From: Inia geoffrensis
Lineage: Eukaryota; Chordata; Mammalia; Artiodactyla; Iniidae
Assembly: GCA_036417435.1 (NCBI GenBank)
Contig: CM070919.1
Coordinates: forward strand, 37,185,818 to 37,249,817
Length of the DNA stretch: 64,000 nt
Reading direction: 5' to 3'
Of this stretch, positions 24,781 through 36,423 are shown piece after piece. Positions within the stretch are counted from its first letter, which is position 1, and every line of letters begins with the position of its first letter. The position numbers and the translations under genes are program-made. The notes beneath the pieces were generated by a model, which made no database searches, was not told where the DNA came from, and saw only the letters and a program-made list of their open reading frames with translations.

Positions 24781-26275
24781 ATCTTGAAAAACTGATGACT
24801 AAATAACTGAATAGATAAAAGGATTAAACACAGACCATGTATAGAGTAAGTTCACCAAAGTTTAATTCGTTCGTCCTCTTCCTCCCCTCCTTCCAGGACT
24901 AGGAGCCCAACGGTTCTTATTTCATGCTCACCTCATGTAGAACTTCAATGGCCTGGATGATTTTTATCTTTTGTGTACTTTCACACTTCGAAAACATTTC
25001 ATGGCTGTACTAATAAAAATTGAGAACATTATACCTTGAGGGGCAGGCATCCTCCTGCGGTGTCTGAGTCAAAACAGGACGGCATAAGAACACAGGATAT
25101 TGAGGAGGAATTGGCTTGGGTCCCCCGGGCAGCAGTAAGTAGCGAAACAGAAGCAGAGGGAGGAAGTTTCCACCCCGTCCCCACCGTGACACACCTGTCC
25201 CTCTTTGTACAGAACTAGCCTGATTGTGATTACCTGGAGGTGGGCGTGTCTCCTGACAGATGGCGTGGCCTTAGGGGAGAGCATTAGAAGTCACTAGACT
25301 TCAGTTCTAAGCTCTCAGCTTGACCTATGACAAGTCTTCGGTGACTTGGATCCCCTGTTTTTAATATTAAGGAATGTGATAGCGGGGCTGCATACATAAG
25401 CGTCCAGAGGTGGTGGAGGCCGGGTGCCTGGCGTTGGTCAATGGGGGATTCTGACACCCTGTTAGTGCGGCCCCTGGCCTCCCAGCCTGGGACACAGCTG
25501 AGTGTGTGGGATATACAGATGGTGCCATGAAGGCATCAGGGAGACACTGCCAATCCGTGTCAGGACAGCTTTGAATTACAGAAGACTGGGCTTTCCTCCA
25601 GTCACATTCAGCTGCTCAGACCCTGTTACCACTGGCCACATACTCTGAGTGAAAACAATCTCCTGGGAACTCAGAGTAACAGCCTGATGGCCTGGCCACC
25701 AGATGGCTGAGGGTTTATCAGAAGCAGTTTGCCCACAGGAGGTTGGAGCCACAGGGCTCTGACACGGGCTGGGCTGGGGAGTGAAGTTGGCATGGCAGGG
25801 CTGCACAGCATGGGGTATTCGGTGTCTGGTCTGGGCTGCCATCATACAGGTCCTCATCACCATGAAGTCAACTGCCAGCTTCTGAGCTAAGAAGCTGAGC
25901 AGGGTTGAGGCTGGTTAGTACTTGGTGGTGAGACTGACAGGGTTACCTGGTGCTGTAAGCTTTGCCACTTGTCTCTCCTTTCATCTCTCTCTCCCTTTGC
26001 CACAGCTGTCCCGCTCCCCTTGCACAGATCATCATGTCTTTGGGCGCTGGGTGGTGGTACAAATTGGTAGAGTGTTGGAAAGGTTGTGAGGAGAGTTCTG
26101 AGAAAGGGCAGAACGGCTGGGCTGCTGTCCTCTCTGCTTGCTGGCAGTTCTGGATTGGTGGGGCAATTTGAGTCACTGGAACTGTCTGCATAAAATGGCT
26201 ATAATAGCAATTTTGGTACTGTATTTTCCACATTGAAAAAAAATGGTAGCACGTGTCTGTGTGTGTGTGTGTGTA
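24781..26275. other. Anonymous sequence with a short GT run
   Basis: No recognisable gene. A CT-rich stretch is near 25970-26000. A GTGTGT run at 26256-26275 abuts the next SINE and is probably derived from its tail. A C/A-rich frame on the minus strand at 25576-25863 has no known domain. Confidence 0.5.
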
Positions 26276-26400
26276 TTATTTTCTTTTGGCCTCACTGCAC
26301 AGCTTGTAGGATTTTAGATCCCCCAACAGAGATCGAACCTGGGCCTTCGAAAGAGAGAGGGTTGTGGAGTCCTAACCACGGGACCACAGGGAAAGTCCCT
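26276..26400 (-). mobile_element. CHR-2-like tRNA-derived SINE, - strand
   Basis: The minus-strand head reads GGGACTTTCCCTGTGGTCCC, followed by GGTTAGGACTCCAC and the B box GGTTCGATCTCTG. It ends in a conserved ATCTAAAATCCTACAAGCTG and GGCC before the tail. This is shorter and more diverged than the young copies and belongs to the older, more widely shared branch of these tRNA SINEs. Confidence 0.8.
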
Positions 26401-26419
26401 ATGTGTGTATCTTAAGGAC

Positions 26420-26810
26420 TTACAAAAGAAAGTTCTGGGCCAAAGAGAGGAATTAATCACATGATAAAACACGGATGAGCCTCAAATACATGACGCTGCA
26501 TAAGAAGCCAGACAAAGAGGCCACAGGTGTATAAATCCATGTCCTTGAAATTGACAGAAAAAGAAATCCACAGAGATGAAAAGCACACATTTAGTTTCCT
26601 ATAGCTGTGGGGAAGGGAAATAGGAAGTGACTGGTTAAGGGGTCCTAGGTGTCTTTGTAAGGAGATAAAATATTCTGGATCAGATAGTGATGATGGTTGC
26701 ACAACTTTGTAAACAGACAATAAATCACTGAACTGTAGAGTGTTCAAAGGGCATTTTATGGTATATGATTTCTATCTCAACTTGAAAACTGGTGATTAAT
26801 AAATAATACG
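26420..26810 (+). mobile_element. Old L1 3' end, + strand
   Basis: The order is GATAAAACACGGATGAGCCT, then AAGCCAGACAAAGAGGCCAC and TGTATAAATCCATGTCCTTG, then ATGGTTGCACAACTTTGTAA and TCACTGAACTGTAGAGTG. This is the 3' end of an L1M-type element, and it is non-coding. Confidence 0.82.
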
Positions 26811-27558
26811 TTTTTGAAAAATAATAGGACACACATATTATCCTCACTGCTTGATTTGGTTCCCACTCTAAGCTCTGTACACATGAACAAAGACCTCCCC
26901 ACTCCCAAAATGAGAACAAGCACTATTTACGCAGAACTCGTCTATAGAGCACAGGAGTCAGCCACCAGCAGTCACATTCGGCTGAGACTCAGGGCAGGCA
27001 TAAGGGTGGGGATGCCTTCTTGGGGAAAACAAGGGAGGCATGTCCTGCTCACAGCTTGTGAAGTGGGGAAGCTGCAGGGGCGCTGATAGGAGGATGGGCA
27101 TCCCACATGATTGGCTTAGGGGAACATATTGAGATTTGTCTTTCCCCCATTTGGTTCTAAATGGAAAGGATGAAAAATGAGGAAGCTGTGAGTCACTGAC
27201 CAAACACTGACCCTTGAGGCCTATTGCTGCCGAGGTTGAGGTCTGGTTTTCCACGTTGGTTGCTGCAGGGTGTGGCACAGGGCCTTGTGGCTGGAGTGAG
27301 AGGTTCCCGGACTTCCAGGAAGATTCAGAAAATTCTGCATTCCAAAACCCCTCTTTCATCATCTTCAGTCACATACTCTGTGCATAGAGAAACTTGAAGC
27401 ACTGTTTTCAAAATTAACTGCAAACAATGGTAATAATTACTGCAATTTTGAGTAACACCGACAATGATAATTTTCATTACTATAAATCTAAGGATTTCTC
27501 ATTTAACTAATGCCCACATTGTAGTGACTCTAGCTTGTAACAAAAAAATATCGTTACC
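26811..27558. other. Anonymous sequence left of the CpG-rich block
   Basis: Frames on both strands at 26814-27362 overlap and show no domain. The last 60 bases before the T run are A+T-rich. Confidence 0.5.
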
Positions 27559-28870
27559 TTTTTTTTTTTTTTTTTTTTTTTTTTTCCCCCAATATCGCCG
27601 TCGGAACATCTGGCTGGCCTCGCCTCAGCAGCCACCCGGTGAAGCGTCACTGGTGCGAACCTCACCCAGAGGGATCCGTGTCGCACACCGACGAAAGCGC
27701 ACCCCGGCCACCTTGACACCCCGTCTCGACCCAGTCCACCCTCTGTGCCATTTCTCGACACGGGGCAAATAGAAAAGGGGACGCTGGGAGCTCCCCGCAT
27801 AGACGCAGCTCGACCTGCGGGAAATCTGGTGTGCGGAGCCCCGTGACCGCTTCGCGTGGGACCTGGAGAAAAGAAAGTGGCCGCCGGGGGGCAGCCTCAC
27901 TGCTGCGATGTCACTGGGACGGACCCGGACCCCAAGGCGGTGAGGACGCACCGCCGGACTGCCTCTGGGAGGGGGCATCGCGACTCCGTGGAAAGGAGGA
28001 CGGGGAGGCCTGGAGTTGCCCTCTCAGGGCCTACTCGTTTCGGCCACCCGAGTCGATCCCCACTACGGGGAGAAACGTAAACATTTGGGTGTTAGGGTGA
28101 TCGGAATCTAGGGTGGAAGCCGTTGAACACTGGGCGATGTCTGTGTACATCCGTGTTGTTCCCAACCTCCAGGCGAGTTGGAAAATATGAGAAAATACGA
28201 CCACCGGGACACACGGATGAAGACGCAGGACACGGACAACCTCTCCTGGTCACACACAACAGCCCGGGCTGTCCCCTCGGCCCGAGGCTCACCATGGCGT
28301 GCTGGTCGACACATCCAGTATGCCCAACACCTTACAGAGCTCAGCGCCAGCCTCAGAAGCTATAGACCTGCTCGGCCAATCTCCGGCGGCAACAAAAACC
28401 GCCCACGACCCGGCGCCACCGGAACAGTCGCCGCCAGCGTCGCCGGCCTCCCGGAACTGTACCTCATGCCCGGCGGCTGAGTCTCAGCCCTCGCGAAAGT
28501 CACTGAAGCTCCGGATGGAAGGGACGGTCTCAAAGCGGCCGCCACTTGGCGCCCGACAAGGGGCTGGAGAGTCCAAGATACGAATCCCAATTGCCGCCCG
28601 GCGAGGGTACAGCGCGGGTCGTCCAAACGCCCTAGTTCGTTCCCGTGGCGTCCGCCTCGGAGCTAGCTCCTGGATCGGCACGGCGGGAAGCGACCCCGGC
28701 AACAGAAAGAGGGCGGGGTACTGAGAAGAGGTCGCCGAGAGGCTGCCGCGGAGAAGCGCTCCCCACGCGATTCCCGGCGGGGCGCCCCGGGCGAACTAGC
28801 GGCCCACAGCGCTCGGGCGCGTCCCTGCTCCTGGGAGCAGTTAGGCATTTGGCGGGGACTTGGGCTGTGT
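27559..28870 (-). other. CpG-rich block bounded by a poly(T): candidate retroposed transcript or CpG island
   Basis: At 27559-27585 there are 27 T followed by CCCCC, then about 1.28 kb of G+C- and CpG-rich sequence. Near 28870 it returns to ordinary A+T-rich sequence. On the minus strand the block therefore ends in a poly(A). A donor-like ATG/GTGAGC lies at 28287-28295, with GT at 28291-28292. No AATAAA is seen just before the A tail, and I could not find target-site duplications. Overlapping frames on both strands (up to 141 codons) are typical of CpG-rich DNA and carry no recognised domain. It may be a retroposed 5' gene portion or lncRNA, or a real CpG island that happens to abut a T run. 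Confidence 0.55.
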
Positions 28871-29770
28871 GGACTGTAAAACTGAAATCATGAAAGTACA
28901 CGTAGGAAACATAGCATCCATGTGATCCTACGGGGAAATATGACTCTGGAATCAACCACATAAATGTGTCATTCAGGAGAAAGGTCATCTAAATCACCAT
29001 AGTCCGTCGTTAATCAAATTTTCATTTATTAACAACTATTTTCTGAGAACCTCCAATATTACAGAATTTGAACTGTTATGAGGATTGAAAGGTAAATAAT
29101 ACTATGTTCTTACCTTCATAGACTTCTACTTCTTAATACAGTAACTTAAATTACCCTGCAAAATAAAACATCTGATATTGAAAATTAAATGTAAATAAGG
29201 GTTTACACATTGTATAATTCCAAAATTTTGCTACTAGTTTACAAAGAAAATTTGGCACTTTATAAAATAAAGTTGACATTTAAAACATTGTCAATTCCGG
29301 ATCCATGATTAGGCTGTGTGTTTTAAGGAAGTCTGTGTTAGTAAATACTGTCTAAAATTCTGAACTTTTGTAAAATTGCTCTGCAAGATTTAGGAAGAGT
29401 AAAGCTAGATTTATTTTCCTAAGAGCCAGATTTCCTGTTTACTGTATCATGAAATAAGTACTTTTAAAATTAATTGTTTGAGTTCGAAAGTAAACTTTTG
29501 AAAATCAATAATGGTTTTTATTAGAATAGAAAATCTGCTGCACCTGTCCCTTAAAATTCCATTTATCTGCCATTTTATTTGAACATCCATGAGGCACCAT
29601 TTTCAAGAATACTGTACAAGAGGATCTTTATTTTAATCATTATTTGGGGCTCCTAATTTTCTCTTAACTTAATTTTACATAATCCAAAACACCCCAAATA
29701 ACACAATATTGCCATATAGAGATTTCCTGAAATGTGGTATAAGCTATATACATTATTGATAAATTTGAAA

Positions 29771-29807
<37 letters not shown>

Positions 29808-30325
29808 AGAAAATAACAAAATGTATTTTGTTTGTGTTATTATTATGCAAGAATGCACTTTTAAGAAATAAATGTTATACCAGATGCAAGAATCTCTGGA
29901 AGTTGCATGAAAATACTTTTGTATTTAATAACCGAAAATTATGTAGTTCTAGAAGTTGCTTATTTTTGTTAAGTTTTCAGAAGCATATTAACTTATGTAT
30001 TCATTGTTTCATCAGTGTGACCATTTCTAGAGTTTTCTTCACTCCCAAGTGCAAATTAGAACTCATTAACTCCTGATAGTTTTCTATCAATAAATTATTC
30101 TTTTTCTAAAAATAAATAAATTATTTATTTTAAAAAAATCCTATAATGATAGAAGCTTGTCTTTTAAAAAGCAGTGATACACATGGATAAGAGTTCTTGT
30201 GCAATGTGCAGATAAAATAAAAATGAAGTTGGTTGCTATCGTCATCTTTAGTCCAATTTCACTACTCTTTTTTTTTTTTCATTATACCTCGAAAATTAAA
30301 TCTGTGATCTCTTTTAAAGACATAT
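28871..30325. other. Anonymous A+T-rich sequence
   Basis: This is mostly A+T-rich with no long open frame. It holds a (TA)n tract at 29773-29803 and a T run near 30270. No repeat family is recognised with confidence. Confidence 0.55.
29773..29803. repeat. (TA)n microsatellite, about 31 bases
   Basis: This is a short pure AT array that appears in two overlapping open frames as an artefact. Confidence 0.93.
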
Positions 30326-31288
30326 CTTTTTTTAGAATACATCTTTATTAGAGTATACTTACTTCACATTACTGTGTTTGTTTCTGTTGCACAACAAAGC
30401 GAATCAGCCCTATGCATACACTCCCCTCCCTCTTGAGGCACATTCCCCCCGTCCCTATCCCACCCCTCTAGGTCATCGCATAGCATCGAGCCGATCTCTG
30501 TGTGCTATGCTGCTGCTTCCCACCAGCCAACTGTTTTATATTCGGTAATGTAAATATGTCGATGCTATGCTCACCTCACCCCAGCTTCGCCCTCCCACCC
30601 CATGTCATCAAGTCCATTCTCTATGTCTACTTCTTTATTCCTGCCCTGCAACTAGGTTCACCAGTACCATTTTTGGTTTTATTAGATTCCATATATATGC
30701 ATTAGCATACGATATTTTTTTTTCTCTTTCTGACTTATTTCAGTCTGTATGACAAACGCTGTCAATTCAGCTCATTACAATAGCTCAATTTCATTTATTT
30801 TTATGGCTGAGTAATATCCCATTGTATATATGTGCCACATCTGCTGTATCCATTCATCTGTTGATGGACATCTAGGTTGCTTCCATGTCCTGGCTATTGT
30901 AAATAGCCCTTCAATGAACATTGTGGTGCATGTCTCTTTTTGAATTATGGATTTCTCAGGGTATATGTCCAGTAGTGGGATTGCTGCGTCATATGGTAGT
31001 TCTCCTTTTGTTTTTTTAAGGAGCTCCCATACTGTTTTCCATAGTGGTTGTATCAATTTACACTCCCCCCAACAGTGTGGGAGGGTTCCCTTTTCAACAC
31101 ACCCATTCCAGAACTTATTGTTTCTAGCTTTTTTTGATAATGGCCAATCCGACTGGTGTGAGGTGATACCTCATTGTAGTTTTGATTTGCATTTCTCTAA
31201 TAATTAGTGATATTGAACATCTTTTCATGTTCCTCTTGGTCATCGGTATGCCTTCCTTGTTGAAATGACTATTTAGGTCTTCCACCCA

Positions 31289-31498
31289 TTTTTTTTTTTT
31301 CTTTGTGGTACGCAGGCCTCTCACTGTTGTGGCCTCTCCCGTTGCAGAGCACAGGCTCCAGAGGCGCAGGCTCAGCAGCCATGGCTCATGGGCCTAGCCG
31401 CTCTGTGGCATGTGGGATATTCCCGGACAGGGGCACAGACCCATGTTCCCTGCATCAGCAGGCGGACTTCTCAACAACTGCGCCACCAGGGAAGTCCC
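31289..31498 (-). mobile_element. CHR SINE inserted in L1 ORF2
   Basis: This is a young CHR copy on the minus strand, from the T-rich tail at 31289 to CGCCACCAGGGAAGTCCC. The L1 text on both sides is collinear. Flanks ACCCATTTTT before and TCCCATTTTTT after are a likely short duplication. It is therefore younger than the L1. Confidence 0.93.
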
Positions 31499-31514
31499 GT
31501 CCCATTTTTTAATT

Positions 31515-31541
31515 GCATTTTTTTTTTTTTTTTTTTTTTTG
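31515..31541 (+). repeat. Poly(T) tract inside the L1
   Basis: A run of about 21 T lies between the SINE and ATATTGAGCTCCATGAG. It expands the short T stretch usual at this place in L1 antisense. Confidence 0.6.
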
Positions 31542-33474
31542 ATATTGAGCTCCATGAGTACTTTGTATATTTTGGAGATTAATCCTTTGTCTGTTGCTTC
31601 ATTTGCAAATATTTTCTCCCATTCTCAGGATTGTCTTTTTGTCTTGTGTATGGTTTCTTTTGCTGTGCAAAAGTTTTAAGTTTAGTTAAGTCCCACTTGT
31701 TTATTTTTGTTTTTATTTCTGTTACTCTAGAAGGTGGATCAAAACAGATCTTGCTGTGGTTTATGTCAAAGTGTGTTTTCCTCTAAAAGTTTTGTACTGT
31801 CTGGTCTTACATTTAAGTCTTTAAACGATTTGGAGTTTATTTTTTGTATGTTGTTAGGGAGTGTTCAAATTTCATTCTTGTACATCTAGCTGTCCAGTTT
31901 CCCCAGCACCAATAATTGAAGAGGCTGTCTTTTCTCTATTGTACGTTCTTGCCTCTTTTGTCATAAATTAGGTGCCCACCTGTGTGTGGGTACATGTACC
32001 ATCTTGTACCATGGATCTATATTTCTATTGTTGTGCAAGTACCATACTGTCTTGATTATTGCAGCTTGTGGTATAGTTTGAGGTCAGAGAGCATGATTCC
32101 TCCAGTTCTGTTTTTCTTTCTCAAGATTACTTTGGCTATTCGGGGCCTTTTGTGTTTCCATATGAATTACAAGATATTTTGTTCTAGTTCTGTGAAGGAC
32201 GCCATTGGCAGTTTGATAGGGATTACATTGAATCTGTACATTGCTTTGCGTAGTATAGTCACTTTCACAATATTGATTCTTCCAATCCAAGAATAGGGTA
32301 TATTTCTCCATCTGCTTATGTCATTTTGATTTCTTTCATCAGTGTTTTATAGTTTTCTGAGTACAAGTCTTTCACCTTCTTAGGCAGGTTCATTCCTAGG
32401 TAATTTATTCTTTTTGTTGCAAAGGTAAATGGGAGTGTTTCCTTAATTACTCTTTCGGATTTTTCATTGTTGGTGTATAGGAATGCCAGTGATTTCTGTA
32501 CATTAATTTTGTCTCCTGCAACCTTACCAAATACAATGATTTGTTCTAAAATTTTCTGATGACTTCTTTAGGATTTTCTATGTATAGTATCATGTCATAG
32601 GCAAATAGTGACAATTTTACTTCTTCTTTTCCAATTTGGATTCCTTTTATTTATTTTTCTTCTCTTATTGCCATGGCTAGGACTTCCAAAAGTATATCGA
32701 ATAAGAGTGGCAAGAGTGGGCATCTTTGTCTTCTTTCTGATTCTAGAGGAAATACTTTCAGTTTTTCACCACTGAGTATGAGGCTTGTGGTGGGTTTGTC
32801 ATATATGGCCTTTATTATGTTGAGGTAGGTTCCCTCTATGCTCATTTTCTGGAGAGTTTTTATCATAAATTGGTGTTGAATTTTGTCAAAAGCTTTTTCT
32901 GCATCGATTGAGATGATCATATGGTTTTTATTCCTTAATTTGTTAATGTGGTGTATCACATTATTGATTTGTGTATATTGAAGAATCCTTGCATCCCTGG
33001 GACAAATCCCACTTGAGCATGGTGTCTAATCCTTTTATTGTGCTGTTGGATTCTGTTTGCTAGTAGTTTGTTGAGGATTTTTGCATCTATGTTCATCAGT
33101 GATATTGGCCTGTAGTTTTCTTTCTTTGTGATATCTTTTTCTGGTTTTGTTTTGTATCAGGGTGATTGTGGCTTCATATTATGAATTTGGGAGTGTTTCT
33201 CCCTCTGCAATTTTTGGAACAGTTTGAGAATGATCAGTGTTAGCTCTACTCTAAAAGTTTGATCGAATTCGCCTGTGAAGCTATCTGCTCCTGGACTTTT
33301 GTTTGTTGGAAGATTTTTAATTACGGTTTCTATTTCATTAATTGTGATACATCTGTTTATATTTGCCATTTCTTCCTGGTTTAGTCTTGGAAAATTGCAC
33401 CTTTACAAGAATTTGTCCATTTCTTCATGGTTTTCCATGTTATTGGCATATAATTGTTTGTAGTAGTCTGATAT

Positions 33475-33821
33475 AATCCTTTGTATTTCTTTTTTTTTTT
33501 AAATAAATTTATTTATTTATTTCTTTGTTTATTTATTTATTTTCACTGTGTTGGGTCTTCATTTCTGTGTGAGAGCTTTCTCTAGTTGCAGCAAGCAGGG
33601 GACACTCTGCATTGTGGTGCAAGGGCCTCTCACTGTCCTGGCATCTCTTTTTGTGGAGCACAGGCTCCAGACGTGTAGGCTCAGTAGCTGTGGCTCACAG
33701 GCCCAGTTGCTCCGTGGCATGTGGGATCTTCCCAGACCAGGGCTCGAACCCCTGTCCCCTGCATTGGCAGGCAGATTCTCAACCACTGTGCCACCAGGCA
33801 AGCCCAATCCTTTGTATTTCT
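33475..33821 (-). mobile_element. Long CHR-type SINE in L1 ORF2 with 16-bp TSD
   Basis: This is a longer and older CHR-type SINE of about 315 bases. The + strand begins with a T-rich tail and TTTATT repeats, then GTGTTGGGTCTTCATTTCTG and GTGAGAGCTTTCTCTAGTTG, and ends with CCACCAGGCAAGCCC. The perfect 16-base target-site duplication AATCCTTTGTATTTCT is at 33475-33490 and 33806-33821. It differs from the young copies by the extra region near the tail, shared with the copies at 51022-51402 and 55907-56205. Confidence 0.94.
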
Positions 33822-34823
33822 GCAGCGTCAGTTGTGATTTCTCCTTTTTCATTTCTAATTTTAATGGTTTGCTTCCTCTCCCTTCTTTTCTTGATGAGCC
33901 TGGCTAAGGGTTTATCAATTTTGTTTATCTTCCCAAAGAACCAGCTATTAGTTTTATTGATCTTTGCTATCATTTTCTTCATTTCTATTTCATTTATTTA
34001 TGCTCTGATATTTATGATTTATTTCCTTCTACTGATTTTGGGTTTTCTCTGTTCTTTTTTCTTTAGCTGTTTTAAGTGTATGGTTAGCTTGTTTATTTCA
34101 GGTTTTTCTGGTTTCTTGAGGTTAAATTCAATATCTATAAATTTCCCTCTTAGAACTGATTTTGCTGTGTCCCATTGGTTTTTCATCACCGTGTTCTCAT
34201 TCTCATTTTTTTCTACATAGTTTTAAATTTCTTGTTTGATTTCTTCAGTGATCTCTTTGTTATTTAGCAATGCACTGTTTAGCCTCCATGTATGTGTGTT
34301 TCTTACAGTTTTTTTTCTTGAAATTTAATTCCAATCTCATAGCGTTGTGGTCAGAAAAGATTCTTGATAAGATTTCAATTTTTGTAAATTTTCCGAGGCT
34401 TGATTTGTGACCCAAGATGCGATGTATCCTGGAGAATGTTCTGTGTGCACTTGAGGAGAAAGTGTATTCTGACACTTTGGGGTGGCGTGTTCTATAAATA
34501 TGAATTAGGTCTATCTGTTCTATTGTGTCATTTAAAGCTTGTGTTTCGTTATTTATCTTCTGCTTGGAAGATCTGTTCCATTGGCATAAGTACAGTGTTA
34601 CAGTGTCCTACTATTATTTTGTTACTGTTGATTTCTCCTTTCATGGTTGTTAGCATTTGTTTAATGTATTGAGGTGCTCCTATTTTGGGTACATGAACCT
34701 TTATAATTGTTATATCTTCTTCTTGGATTATTCCTTTGATCATCGTATGGTGTCCCTTATCTCTTGTAATAGTCTTTATTTTAAAGTCTATTTTATCTGA
34801 TACAAGTATTGCCACTTCAGGTT

Positions 34824-34855
<32 letters not shown>

Positions 34856-35103
34856 CCATTTGCAGGGAATATCGTTTTCCATCCCTTCACTTTCAGTCTG
34901 TATGTGTCCCTAGGTCTGAAATTGATCTCTTCTAGACAGCATATATATGGGTCTTGTTTGTGTATTCATTCAGCCAGTCTGTGTCTTTTGGTTGGGGCAT
35001 TTAATCCATTTACATTCAAGGTTATTATTCATATGTATGTTCTTTTACCATTTTCTTAATTGATTTGGGTTTGTTTTTGTAGGTCTTTTCTTCTCTTGTG
35101 TTT

Positions 35104-36000
35104 TCAGCTTAGAGAAGTGTCTTTAGCATTTTTTGTAAAGCTGGTTTGGTGGTGCTGAATTCCATTAGCTTTTATTTGTCTGAAAAATTTTTTGACTTCT
35201 CCATCGAATCTGAATGAGATCCTTGCTGGGTAGAGTAATGCTGGCTGTAGGTTTTTCTCTTTCTTCACTTTAAATATAACCTGCCACTCCTTTCTGGCTG
35301 GACGAATTTCCACTGAAAAATCAGCTGATAAACTTATGGGGATTCCTTTTGATGTTACTTTTGTTTCTCCCTTGCTGCTTTTAATATTTTTTCTTTGAAT
35401 TTAATTTTTGTTAGTTTGATTAATATGTTTCTTGGTGTGTTTTTCCTTGGGTTAATCCTATATGGAAATGTCTGTGCTTCCTGCACTTGAGTGACTATTT
35501 CCCTTGCCATGTGAGGGAAATTTTCCACTATACTCTCTTCAAGTATTTCCTCAGGCACTTTCTTTTTCTCTTCTTCTGGGATGACTATTATTCGAATGTT
35601 GGTGAATTAATGATGTCCCAGAGGTCTCTGAGATTGTCTTCAATTCTTTTCACTCTTTTTTCTTTATTTTGCTCCTGAGAGTTATTTGCAACATTTTGTC
35701 TTCCACCTCACTTATTCTTTCTTCTGCCTCTGTTATTATGTTATTCATTCCTCTAGTGTATTTTTTTATTTCAGTTACTGTGTTGCTCATCTCTGTTTGT
35801 TTGTTCTTTATTTCTTCTAGATCTTTAAATATTTTTTGTATTTTCTCATTCTTTGTTTCCATTATATTTCCAATATTCTGGATCAACTTTACTATCATTA
35901 CTCTGAATTATTTTTCAGGTAGGTTGCCTATTTCCTCTTCATTTATTTGGCCTTGTAGGTTTTTACCTTCCTCCTTGAACTATGACATAGCTGTGTCAGG
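35104..36000 (-). pseudogene. L1 ORF1 remnant
   Basis: Minus-strand frames 35650-35898 (coiled-coil-like, with KTEMSNTVTEIK-type heptads; about residues 40-120 of ORF1p), 35355-35558 (RNA-binding middle part, with RITPRN-like RINPRKNTPRN) and 35104-35313 (C-terminal end, with KEWQVIFKV) are three out-of-phase pieces of the trimeric RNA chaperone ORF1p. Stops separate them. ORF1p would coat L1 RNA in the cytoplasm. Confidence 0.82.
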
Positions 36001-36376
36001 TTTTTTTTTTTTTTTTTTTATGATTTGGATTGTGTTCCTGTTATACTGGTTGTTTGGCCTGAGACTTCCATCCCTGAGGTATGTAGGCTCTTGGATAGAG
36101 CTGGGTCTTGCTGCTGAGATGATGAACTCTATGAGACCTCACTCTGATGAATAGTCTCTGGGGTCGGAGGTTCTGTGTTAGTTCAGTGCTTTGGACTTGG
36201 ATCTCCCACTGCAAGAAATTTCCTCCCAAACCCAGGCCTGAGAAGCAAGATCCTGCAAGCCATGTGGAGCATCAAAAAAAAAAAAAAAAAAAAAAAGAGA
36301 GAGAGAGAAAAGAACTATAACAAAGTAAAATATAAAATTAAACTAGGGAACTAACAGATATGTTAGAAAAAATATG

Positions 36377-36423
<47 letters not shown>

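Larger units (their letters stand above)
30770..34950 (-). pseudogene. L1 ORF2 remnant (endonuclease, reverse transcriptase, C-terminal)
   Basis: Pieces of ORF2p appear in different minus-strand frames: the endonuclease part at about 34549-34890, the RT part at 33157-33369 and 32651-32959 (motif AFDKIQHQF is visible), then at 32084-32311 and 30775-31056 the C-terminal end (motif YYSAIK). Stops and frameshifts break the frame between them and the two SINEs interrupt it. The RT catalytic motif, normally FADD, reads FAYD: codon TAT at 32597-32599 replaces the first of the two Asp codons. The gene would encode the enzyme that nicks target DNA and copies RNA into it. Confidence 0.9.

Noticed and set aside
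28299..28988. Frames of 118-141 codons in the CpG-rich block
   Set aside because: CpG-rich DNA lacks stops by composition. Frames overlap on both strands and contain no recognised domain. I kept the block but not the frames as genes.
33612..34220. 202-codon + frame inside the L1
   Set aside because: It lies antisense to L1 ORF2 and across the SINE, and is T-rich; it is a shadow frame.
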